This document shows, in pieces, positions 33,922-42,340 of a DNA stretch of 51,016 bases (positions within the stretch are counted from its first letter, which is position 1; each line of letters begins with the position of its first letter). The position numbers and the translations under genes are program-made. The notes under the pieces were generated by a model. The model was not told the DNA's origin, made no database searches, and saw only the letters and a program-made list of their open reading frames with translations. This DNA comes from Alistipes sp. (lineage in GTDB: Bacteria; Bacteroidota; Bacteroidia; Bacteroidales; Rikenellaceae): assembly GCA_017646625.1 (NCBI GenBank), contig JAGCMF010000017.1, positions 1 through 51,016 on the forward strand, in the 5' to 3' direction.

Positions 33922-36273
33922 ATGATGAGACTTTTTTATACACTAATTCTACTTCTTGCCCTTCCCCTATCACTCTTTGCGCAAACCGATGCGCCCAAGT
34001 CACCAAACGTGGTTATCATAAATAAGAGTGTTCGCAAGAACTCCGACTCAAACATCTTTGGACATGTCCTCGACAAGAATAGCGGCGAGCATATCCCCTA
34101 TGCTACGGTAGCTATCAAGGGTACAACGATAGGCTGCGCAGCAAATAGCAGCGGCCACTATAACCTCAACAACCTACCCCTCGATACACATATCGTGGTG
34201 GTATCGGCCATAGGCTACGACACCATAGAGACATCCTTCACTGCCGAGCTCGACACCTCGGTGGAGCTAAACTTCACCCTCGATGAGTCCTCGACGATGG
34301 TAGATGAGGTTGTGGTGTCGGCAACACGCAACGAGACAAACCGCCGAGAGACATCTACGGTGGTTAATGTAGCCTCTGCAAAGCTCTTCGAGGGCACCGC
34401 TGCGGGTAACCTCTCGGAGGCGATGAACTTCCAGTCGGGACTACGTGTGGAGAACACTTGCGGCAACTGTGGTGCGCCACAGCTGCGCATCAACGGTCTT
34501 GAGGGTCAGTACTCACAGATACTGCTCGACAGCCGCGCCATATTCTCATCGCTGGCGGGCGTATATGGTCTCGACCTTATGCCTGTAGCGATGGTTGAAC
34601 GTGTGGAGGTTATACGTGGTGGTGGCTCGGCACTATATGGCTCATCAGCCATAGGTGGCGTTGTCAACATCATCACCAAGGACCCACTACGCAACACCCT
34701 CTCGCTATCCAACACCTCGAACTTCATGGAGGATGGCACACCCGACATCAACACATCTCTCGGTGGCGCCTTCGTCTCTGACGACTATAAATTCGGAACA
34801 TACATCTTCGGACAGATAAAGAGCCGTGGCGCCTATGACCGTAACGATGATGGCTTCTCGGACATCACACGCCTACGTTCCGAGACTATCGGTTTCCGCG
34901 CCTACTATAAGACATCTATTCACTCGCGCCTCACCGCCGAGTACCACCACATACACGACTTCCGTCGTGGTGGCGACAACCTCGATGGCGCACCCCACAT
35001 GTCCTACATATGCGAGCAGGTAGACCACAACATCGACGGCGGTAGCATCACCTTCGACTACTTCCCCAATATGCGTCACCGCGCTAGCATCTACACCTCG
35101 ACACAGGGCATCAACCGCGCCAGCTACTTCGGCGCCGACATGAACCCTAACGCCTACGGCACTACGCGCGACATGATGCTTGTTGTTGGTGGTCAGTATA
35201 CCTACAACTACAAGGCGGGACTCCCTGCGGAGCTAACAGCGGGCGCAGAGTATAACTTCAACTCGCTAAACGACTACTACATAGCCACACAGCGCCGTCT
35301 CGACCAGCAGACATATACCGTGGGAATATTTGCACAGAACGAGTGGAAGAGTGAGAAGGTTAACTTCCTTGTCGGCTTCCGCCTCGACAAGCACAACATG
35401 ATAGACCGCCCCATCTTCGCACCACGTGCCAACGTTCGCTACAGTCCTATCGAGGACCTCGGCTTACGCCTATCATACTCGAGTGGCTACCGCGCGCCAC
35501 AGGCCTATAACGAGGACCTTCACATCGACGCCCTCAATCACTCGGTATCTATCATCGAGATTGACCCCAACCTACGTCCCGAGTTCTCACACTCGTTTAG
35601 CGCCTCGGCAGACTACTACCACAACTTCGGCCGTGTGCAGACAAACATCCTTGTTGAGGGCTTCTACACCATGCTAAACGATGTCTTTACGCTTGAGAAT
35701 ACACGCGAGGAGACAGACGCGGAGGGTAACAATTTTATATATAAGATACGCCGCAATGCTGCGGGTGCACGCATCGGAGGCATCACCACAGAGCTCAAGG
35801 TTGGCATCCCAGGCATCTTCGACGTGCAGATGGGCTACACCTTCCAGAAGAGCTACTATGTAGAGCCAGAGCAGTGGTCGGAGGATGTCACTCCACAGCG
35901 CACCATGTACCGTTCACCCGACCATTATGGCTATTTGAGTTCAAACTTCTACATCACCAAGCAGCTTGCCGCCTCACTCTTTGGCACCATCACAGGACCT
36001 ATGCTCGTGCAGCATAGCGCATACACAACAATCGATGGTGTGGAGATGCCCGACTCGGAGTCTGTGACACCCACATTCTTCGACTTCGGCTTCAAGGTTG
36101 GCTACACATTCCACATCACCAGCATCATCAACCTCGAGATTAATGCCGGTATAAAGAATATCTTTGACTCATATCAGCGCGACATAGATGTGGGTGCTGG
36201 TCGTGACTCGGCATATATCTACGGCCCAGCGCAGCCACGCACATACTTCTTCGGTGTTAAGTTCACACTGTAA
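33922..36273 (+). CDS. TonB-dependent outer-membrane receptor, 783 aa
   Basis: Signal peptide (MMRLFYTLILLLALPLSLFA, cleavage after AQ). A CarboxypepD_reg-like domain follows (about residues 40-125: IFGHVLDKNSGEHIPYATVAIKG...). The plug opens with VVVSATRNETNRRET and contains VENTCGNCGAPQLRINGLEG and VERVEVIRGGGSALYGSSAIGGVVNIITKDP. A 22-strand-type barrel ends in aromatic RTYFFGVKFTL. The paired Cys of CGNCG in the plug is a recurring feature of a Bacteroidetes receptor group often linked to metal or heme uptake; the ligand here is unproven. The upstream His-rich gene supports a metal role. The start follows the -7 box; the TTG at 33898 overlaps it and was rejected. Confidence 0.92.
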   Translation: MMRLFYTLILLLALPLSLFAQTDAPKSPNVVIINKSVRKNSDSNIFGHVLDKNSGEHIPYATVAIKGTTIGCAANSSGHYNLNNLPLDTHIVVVSAIGYDTIETSFTAELDTSVELNFTLDESSTMVDEVVVSATRNETNRRETSTVVNVASAKLFEGTAAGNLSEAMNFQSGLRVENTCGNCGAPQLRINGLEGQYSQILLDSRAIFSSLAGVYGLDLMPVAMVERVEVIRGGGSALYGSSAIGGVVNIITKDPLRNTLSLSNTSNFMEDGTPDINTSLGGAFVSDDYKFGTYIFGQIKSRGAYDRNDDGFSDITRLRSETIGFRAYYKTSIHSRLTAEYHHIHDFRRGGDNLDGAPHMSYICEQVDHNIDGGSITFDYFPNMRHRASIYTSTQGINRASYFGADMNPNAYGTTRDMMLVVGGQYTYNYKAGLPAELTAGAEYNFNSLNDYYIATQRRLDQQTYTVGIFAQNEWKSEKVNFLVGFRLDKHNMIDRPIFAPRANVRYSPIEDLGLRLSYSSGYRAPQAYNEDLHIDALNHSVSIIEIDPNLRPEFSHSFSASADYYHNFGRVQTNILVEGFYTMLNDVFTLENTREETDAEGNNFIYKIRRNAAGARIGGITTELKVGIPGIFDVQMGYTFQKSYYVEPEQWSEDVTPQRTMYRSPDHYGYLSSNFYITKQLAASLFGTITGPMLVQHSAYTTIDGVEMPDSESVTPTFFDFGFKVGYTFHITSIINLEINAGIKNIFDSYQRDIDVGAGRDSAYIYGPAQPRTYFFGVKFTL

Positions 36274-36280
36274 TAGATGA

Positions 36281-36319
36281 AAAAAAACTCTAAATGGACT
36301 GCCATTTAGAGTTTTTTTT
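36281..36319. terminator. Bidirectional terminator between the TonB receptor and MATE genes
   Basis: AAAAAAACTCTAAATGG pairs with CCATTTAGAGTTTTTTTT around ACTG. Both strands have a stem followed by a T-run. The plus-strand T-run reaches the stop codon of the opposing MATE gene (36318-36320). Confidence 0.92.
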
Positions 36320-37697
36320 ATTGTATGCTCTCTGCATGCTCAAACCTTAAAACTTTACTACGCAGTCGTATACATGTCAGCAACGCTGCAGTAGATAGTC
36401 CGAGGATGAGACCTATAACAAGACCATGACACTCAAGGTAGAAGGTGTAGGCCAACAGACATCCTACGGGTATGTTGATAAGCAAATAGGAGCATAGCAC
36501 AATAGGCATGATAATCTTAACATCCTGAATACCACGCATCATGCTTATGGACAATCCCTGCACCGCATCCGAGAACTGATATACGGCAATGAGGAGCATG
36601 AGCTGCGCCGTGAGAGCTATGACCTCGCCATTGTCGGTGAAGAGGCTTGCTATAGGGTGACGGAAGAGGATGAAGACAACGGCCATTATAAACGCCCACG
36701 TGAGACCCAGATGGTATGTGGCATTAACCGTGGGGCGTAGCTCGGCATGCTGGCGCGAGCCGTATATGTGCGACACGAGGATTGTCGAGGCAGAGCCTAT
36801 GGCCACGGTGATCATCCACGCCACATTTGCGATGCTGAAGGCCACCTGCATGGCACCTCCCGCCACCGTGCCGAAGGACAGGGCGAGGATGGAGGTGAGG
36901 ATGAAGGCTGCCGACTCCAAAATCATCTGGAACGATATAGGATATCCAACACGTAGCAGAGCCCTCAACGATGCCATAGACAGCGAGCCACGGCTGAAAT
37001 GACAACGATATATCTTGAGCTTTGGCGCAAGGAGTAGGTATGCCACAATTGCCAGCATCTGACCTATGCGCGACAGTAGCGTGGCAAGGCCAGCGCCCTC
37101 GGCACCCATAGCCTCACAACCATAGTTGCCAAAGATGAATATATAGTTAAGTATCAGGTTAGCAGCATTTCCCGCAAGCGTAATCCACATCGCCGTGCTT
37201 GTGTTTCCTATACCCTCAAGGAACTGCTTCACACCTATGAAGACCATCAGCGGCAGGATGCTCCACACAAGCATATCGTAGTACGGAATTGCCATCTGCA
37301 CCACCGCACCTATATCCTCACCAGGTGTCGACATCCACTCGCCGAGCACACCTATTAAGGGTCGCAAGGCGAGGGCAGCAACCATCGCCACAACACCAAT
37401 GATAAGCGAATAGAGCATGCCATTCTCAAATAGGTGTGCCACCTTCACCCTCTCGCCACGAGCATACTGCTCACCCACAAGAGGTGTTATCGCAAGGCCG
37501 AGACCGAGGGCAGCAAGGTATATCAACAGGAAGAGTGAGCTACCGAGGGATACAGCAGCAAGCGGCGCAGGGTCACTACCTCCATAGTTACCCACCATCG
37601 CCGTATCGGCAAACTGCGTCGTCAACTGTCCTGCCTGTGCAAGTACCACAGGCATAGCAAGATGGAGTATCTGTTTATAGTATCGTGTGTATCTCAT
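36318..37697 (-). CDS. MATE-family efflux transporter (NorM-like), 459 aa
   Basis: Twelve predicted membrane helices. The N-terminal signature LHLAMPVVLAQAGQLTTQFADTAMVGNYGG is typical of MATE proteins, as are GVKQFLEGIGNT and the second-half repeat GYPISFQMILESAAFILTSILALSFGTVAGGAMQVAFSIANVAWMITVAIGSASTILVSHIYG. It exports cationic drugs or metabolites with Na+ or H+ antiport; substrate not predictable. It is monocistronic, with a TACCTTCG box just upstream and a shared terminator. Confidence 0.93.
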   Translation of the reverse strand: MRYTRYYKQILHLAMPVVLAQAGQLTTQFADTAMVGNYGGSDPAPLAAVSLGSSLFLLIYLAALGLGLAITPLVGEQYARGERVKVAHLFENGMLYSLIIGVVAMVAALALRPLIGVLGEWMSTPGEDIGAVVQMAIPYYDMLVWSILPLMVFIGVKQFLEGIGNTSTAMWITLAGNAANLILNYIFIFGNYGCEAMGAEGAGLATLLSRIGQMLAIVAYLLLAPKLKIYRCHFSRGSLSMASLRALLRVGYPISFQMILESAAFILTSILALSFGTVAGGAMQVAFSIANVAWMITVAIGSASTILVSHIYGSRQHAELRPTVNATYHLGLTWAFIMAVVFILFRHPIASLFTDNGEVIALTAQLMLLIAVYQFSDAVQGLSISMMRGIQDVKIIMPIVLCSYLLINIPVGCLLAYTFYLECHGLVIGLILGLSTAALLTCIRLRSKVLRFEHAESIQ

Positions 37698-37714
37698 AAC
37701 AATATAAAATCGTG

Positions 37715-37722
37715 CGAAGGTA
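37715..37722 (-). promoter_or_regulatory. -7-like box (TACCTTCG) for the MATE gene
   Basis: Minus strand TACCTTCG, one base off TAnnTTTG, 17 bases before the start codon. The rest of 37723-37876 holds nothing recognisable besides AT-rich DNA. Confidence 0.4.
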
Positions 37723-37876
37723 CGAAATCTTTATCTAAAAACGACACATGGCCCGATAAATCCTCCATATGCCACTTACCGAGCCATCATTTCAGCAAAT
37801 ATTTTCGACCACTCACACCAAAAAAACGCCCATTCAGAAAAATAACATTGTTATTTATTAAAATTATTTAAAATTA

Positions 37877-37953
37877 TTTCCCTATTATAAATAAATGTGT
37901 TATCTTTGCACAATGACTATCTATACACTTTCGTAAGATACAGAATACGAAAG
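37877..37953 (+). promoter_or_regulatory. Promoter and leader hairpin of the glycogen fusion gene
   Basis: TTTC (37877-37880) and TATCTTTG (37901-37908), 20-base spacer. In the ~86-base leader CTTTCGTA (37928-37935) and TACGAAAG (37946-37953) form a perfect 8-base stem with a 10-base loop, which may affect mRNA stability or translation. Confidence 0.6.
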
Positions 37954-38000
37954 CATAGGATATCAAACATTATAGCGAATTATCTATAATAAAAGCAAAT

Positions 38001-41000
38001 ATGAGTAATGTAAATTTAACTCCTGACTACTTGTTTGAAGTTAGTTGGGAGGTGTGCAACAAGGTAGGTGGCATACACACTGTCATCGCCTCAAAGGCAC
38101 CAACTGTGAAGCACATGCTCGGTGACAAGTACATCACCATCGGCCCAGACTTCTCACAGGATGCTGCCAACCCAGAATTTAAGGAGGATCACAACCTCAT
38201 GACAGCATGGCGCGAGTCACTCTACAACAATGGCGTTCGTGTACGCATCGGCCGTTGGAACATCGAGAGCAGCCCTATGGCCATCCTCATAGACTTCAAG
38301 TCATTCATCCGCGAGAAGGATGACATCCTCAAGCTTCTTTGGGAGTCGTACAACGTAGACTCTATCTCGGGCGAGTGGGACTATGTTGAGCCTGTACTCT
38401 TCGGCTATGCTGCAGGTGTTGTTATCGCCTCATTCACCGAGTTTATGAGAGCATCGACAAACAAGGTTGTGGCTCACTTCCACGAGTGGATGGCCGCAGC
38501 AGGCTCTCTATACCTCCACAAGCATGCTCCATATGTGGCTACACTCTTCTCGACACACGCCACAGTTATGGGTCGCTGCATCGCTGGCAACCGCCTACCC
38601 CTCTACAACGACCTCCACAAGTTCAATGCCGACGACCTTGCACGTCAGTTCAACGTCATGGCAAAGCACTCTTTGGAGAAGTCAGCAGCACGTCACGCTG
38701 ACGCCTTCCTCACAGTTAGCGACATCACAGCTAACGAGTGTAAGTATCTTCTCGGTCGTGAGGTAACACGCGTTACTCCTAATGGTTTCGAAAATGGCTT
38801 CGTGCCACAGGGCGAGAAGCTCGAGGCACTACGCAGTGAGTCACGCAAGAAGATCGTCGAGGTGGCAACAGCCACATGGGGTCACAACTTCCAGGGTGAG
38901 CCACTCATCGTGGCTACAAGTGGTCGCTACGAGTTCCGCAACAAGGGTATCGACGTATTCCTCGAGTCACTCAAGCAGCTCGCCACAAGCAACCTCAACC
39001 GCGAGGTTATCGCCCTCATTGCTGTGCCAGCAGCTACAGCAGGTGCTCGTCACGACCTTGCACAGCACCTCGAGAACAAGGATATGGCCATCGACCCAGC
39101 ACAGCGCCGCTACCTCACACACTACCTCGAGTCAGAGGCATGGGATCAGGTGTCGCAGAGCATCGAGGGTAGCATACTCTCAACAACAGCATCACGTGTG
39201 AAGGTTCTCTTCGTGCCTACATACCTCAACGGCAACGACGGCATCTTCAACATGTCATACTACGATATGTTGGCAGGTGTTGACCTCACAGTATTTGCAT
39301 CATACTACGAGCCATGGGGCTACACACCACTCGAGTCTGTTGCCTATGGCGTGCCTACGGTGACAACAACACTCGCAGGCTTCGGTATGTGGGTAGCAAA
39401 GCACTCTAACCACAATGGTGTAGACATTGTACGTCGCGACGACTACAACGAGAGAGAGGTAGTATTGCAGATTACAGATGTCATCAAGAAGTATATGGAG
39501 ATGGATGGCAATGCTTTGGCTGCAGCACGCAAGTCAGCACAGGAGATCTCACAGACAGCGTTATGGAAGAACCTCTTCAGAGAGTATGAGAAGGCCTACG
39601 AGGAGGCTATGGACAACTGTGTATCACGCACAAACCGTGTGCTCATCGATGGCGGCAACCGCGCAGAGCAGATCAGCTTCCTCCGCCAGCAGCTCACATC
39701 AAATCGTCCTTCATGGCACCGTCTGATGGTCGAGAAGGGTATTCCAGAACGTCTTAAGCCACTTGAGGAGCTATCACGCAACTTGTGGTGGTGCTGGACT
39801 GTTGCTGCCCGCGACCTCTTCGAGTCAGTAGACGCCGAGCTATGGGTAAAGGTAGACCGCAACCCTATAGTATTGTTGGATAAGCTTTCAGCAACACGCT
39901 GCGAGGAGCTTTGCGCCGATAAGGAGTTCCTCAAGCGCATGGATGCAGTATATAAGGAGTTCACAGAGTATATGGCCGAGAAGCCATCACCAGAGCACGC
40001 AAGGGTAGCATACTTCTCTATGGAGTATGGTCTACACTCAACACTCAAGATCTACTCTGGTGGTCTCGGCATCTTGGCAGGTGACTACCTCAAGGAGGCA
40101 TCTGACAGAAACGTAGGCATGGTTGCCGTAGGTCTCTTGTACCGCTACGGTTACTTCACACAGCGTCTCTCGGCGCAGGGTGCACAGGAGGCTACATATG
40201 AGGCACAGAACTTCTTCAAGCTCCCTATCTCGCCTGTACGTGACGAGTTCGGCAACTGGATTACCACACAGGTGGCACTCCCAGGTCGTACTCTCTCGGC
40301 ACGTGTTTGGAAGTGCCAGGTAGGTCGTACAGACCTCTACCTCTTGGATGCTGACTACGAGGCAAACCTCGAGGAGGACCGTCAGGTGACATACCACCTC
40401 TACGGTGGCGACTGGGAGAACCGTCTCAAGCAGGAGATATTGTTGGGTGTCGGTGGTATCCGTGCCCTCGTGAAGATGGGCATCAAGCAGCAGGTATACC
40501 ACTGCAACGAGGGTCACGCAGCCTTCATCGGTGTGGAGCGCATCCGCAACCTCATCGCAAAGAAGCACTTGTCATTCTCGGAGGCGTTGGAGGTAGTACG
40601 TTCATCGTCACTCTTCACAACACATACACCTGTGCCAGCGGGTCACGACGCCTTCCCCGAGACAATGATACGTCAGTATATGTCACACTACCCCGATGTC
40701 CTTGGCATCACATGGGATCAGTTCATCAACTTGGGTAAGACCAACCCAAGCGATCCTAACGAGAAGTTCTCGATGTCAGTTCTTGCATGTAACCTCTCAC
40801 AGGAGGTTAACGGCGTGTCATGGTTACACGGCGAGGTGTCGAAGGAGATTCTCGGCAACATGTGGCCTGGCTACTTCAAGAACGAGCTCCACATCGGCTA
40901 TGTTACAAATGGTGTTCACTTCCCAACATGGGTAGCATCTAACCTCCGTCGCCTATATGCCAAGTACTTCGGCTCGGCATTCGAGGGTCACACATACAAC

Positions 41001-42245
41001 ATTCCAGAGTGGCAGAACGTACACAAGATTGACGATAAGGAGTTGTGGCAGGAACGTATGTTCCTCAAGGAGCGCCTCATCAAGACCATCCGTAAGCGCT
41101 ACAGCGATCCTACACAGGTACGCTTGCAGTCACCACGCCAGATGGTACAGGTTACCGAGAGCATCAAGCCAGATGTCTTGACTATCGGTTTCGCACGTCG
41201 CTTCGCCACATATAAACGCGCATACCTTCTCTTCACTAACCTCGAACGTCTCTCGGCGTTGGTTAACAACAAGGAGCGCCCCGTGCAGTTCATCTTCGCA
41301 GGTAAGGCTCACCCAAATGATAAGCCAGGTCAGGACCTCATCAAGCGTATCGTTGAGGTGTCGGCAATGCCAGAGTTCGTAGGTAAGATTGTCTTCTTGC
41401 AGAACTACGACATGGAGCTTGCTCGCCGCATGGTTCAGGGTGTCGACGTATGGCTCAACACACCTACACGTCCTTTGGAGGCGTCAGGTACATCGGGTGA
41501 GAAGTGCGTGATGAACGGTGTTATGCAGTTCTCTGTCCTCGACGGTTGGTGGGTTGAGGGCTACAAGGAGGGTGCCGGCTGGATGCTTCCTATGGAGCGC
41601 ACATATGCCGACCAGCGCTTCCAGGATGAGCTCGATGCCGAGATGATATACAACACTATCGAGGAGCAGATCGTGCCACTATACTACGATCGTGCCGAGG
41701 ATGGCGTGCCACACCGCTGGGTTAACGCCGTTAAGAAGTGTGTTGCCGACATAGCATCTAACTTCACAATGAACCGCCAGCTCATCGACTACGAGGAGCG
41801 CTTCTACAACAAGCTCGCTACACGTAAGAGCCTTATCGTTGACAACAACTACATGATGGCTCGCCAGATTGCAGCATGGAAGCGTAAGGTATCTGCAGCA
41901 TGGGATAATATCGCTATCCTCAATGTTAAGCGTGCCGAGATCGAGTCGGAGGCTATGTATGTAGGTAAGAAGTACCGCTTTGAGGTTACTCTCGACCTTG
42001 CAGGCCTCAACAAGGAGGATATAGGTGCCGAGTTGGTTGTTGCGACACAGATCGAGGCAGGTCAGGCAGCAAACGTAGTGGAGACACGTCGTTTGGATGT
42101 TGTGGCTGCCGAGGGCAACACCCTAACATTGGCTCTCGACTATGCACCAGAGCATACAGGTATGTTCGACGTAGCATTGCGTATCTTCCCATACAACAGT
42201 CAGTTGGAGCACCGTATGGACTTTGCCCTCGTAAAGTGGGCATAG
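38001..42245 (+). CDS. Bifunctional fusion: GT3 glycogen synthase + GT35 alpha-glucan phosphorylase, 1414 aa
   Basis: Residues 1 to about 555 form a glycogen synthase of the eukaryotic (GT3) type: LFEVSWEVCNKVGGIHTVI at the N-terminus, HFHEWMAAAGSLYL, and the E-x7-E retaining-transferase motif in YYEPWGYTPLESVAYG. From about residue 565 the alpha-glucan phosphorylase part begins with its DUF3417 lead-in (RLKPLEELSRNLWWCWTVA, near residue 584). It continues through HFSMEYGLHSTLKIYSGGLGILAGDYLKEASD-type segments to the PLP-binding Lys1168 in EASGTSGEKCVMNG. One half lengthens and the other shortens glycogen. Both active sites look intact. No stop, frameshift or promoter separates them. The long polypeptide has been kept in frame for 4.2 kb and is likely real. 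Confidence 0.92.
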   Translation: MSNVNLTPDYLFEVSWEVCNKVGGIHTVIASKAPTVKHMLGDKYITIGPDFSQDAANPEFKEDHNLMTAWRESLYNNGVRVRIGRWNIESSPMAILIDFKSFIREKDDILKLLWESYNVDSISGEWDYVEPVLFGYAAGVVIASFTEFMRASTNKVVAHFHEWMAAAGSLYLHKHAPYVATLFSTHATVMGRCIAGNRLPLYNDLHKFNADDLARQFNVMAKHSLEKSAARHADAFLTVSDITANECKYLLGREVTRVTPNGFENGFVPQGEKLEALRSESRKKIVEVATATWGHNFQGEPLIVATSGRYEFRNKGIDVFLESLKQLATSNLNREVIALIAVPAATAGARHDLAQHLENKDMAIDPAQRRYLTHYLESEAWDQVSQSIEGSILSTTASRVKVLFVPTYLNGNDGIFNMSYYDMLAGVDLTVFASYYEPWGYTPLESVAYGVPTVTTTLAGFGMWVAKHSNHNGVDIVRRDDYNEREVVLQITDVIKKYMEMDGNALAAARKSAQEISQTALWKNLFREYEKAYEEAMDNCVSRTNRVLIDGGNRAEQISFLRQQLTSNRPSWHRLMVEKGIPERLKPLEELSRNLWWCWTVAARDLFESVDAELWVKVDRNPIVLLDKLSATRCEELCADKEFLKRMDAVYKEFTEYMAEKPSPEHARVAYFSMEYGLHSTLKIYSGGLGILAGDYLKEASDRNVGMVAVGLLYRYGYFTQRLSAQGAQEATYEAQNFFKLPISPVRDEFGNWITTQVALPGRTLSARVWKCQVGRTDLYLLDADYEANLEEDRQVTYHLYGGDWENRLKQEILLGVGGIRALVKMGIKQQVYHCNEGHAAFIGVERIRNLIAKKHLSFSEALEVVRSSSLFTTHTPVPAGHDAFPETMIRQYMSHYPDVLGITWDQFINLGKTNPSDPNEKFSMSVLACNLSQEVNGVSWLHGEVSKEILGNMWPGYFKNELHIGYVTNGVHFPTWVASNLRRLYAKYFGSAFEGHTYNIPEWQNVHKIDDKELWQERMFLKERLIKTIRKRYSDPTQVRLQSPRQMVQVTESIKPDVLTIGFARRFATYKRAYLLFTNLERLSALVNNKERPVQFIFAGKAHPNDKPGQDLIKRIVEVSAMPEFVGKIVFLQNYDMELARRMVQGVDVWLNTPTRPLEASGTSGEKCVMNGVMQFSVLDGWWVEGYKEGAGWMLPMERTYADQRFQDELDAEMIYNTIEEQIVPLYYDRAEDGVPHRWVNAVKKCVADIASNFTMNRQLIDYEERFYNKLATRKSLIVDNNYMMARQIAAWKRKVSAAWDNIAILNVKRAEIESEAMYVGKKYRFEVTLDLAGLNKEDIGAELVVATQIEAGQAANVVETRRLDVVAAEGNTLTLALDYAPEHTGMFDVALRIFPYNSQLEHRMDFALVKWA

Positions 42246-42264
42246 CCTGTAGGTAGAACATAGC

Positions 42265-42311
42265 AGAGTGCCCGAGCAGTAATTCTATAGAGTCACTGTT
42301 CGGGCTCTTTT
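42265..42311 (+). terminator. Terminator of the glycogen fusion gene
   Basis: AGAGTGCCCGAGCAGT and ACTGTTCGGGCTCT pair with small bulges, followed by TTTT. Confidence 0.8.
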
Positions 42312-42340
42312 ACAAAAATATAACCACTACGTAGTATACC

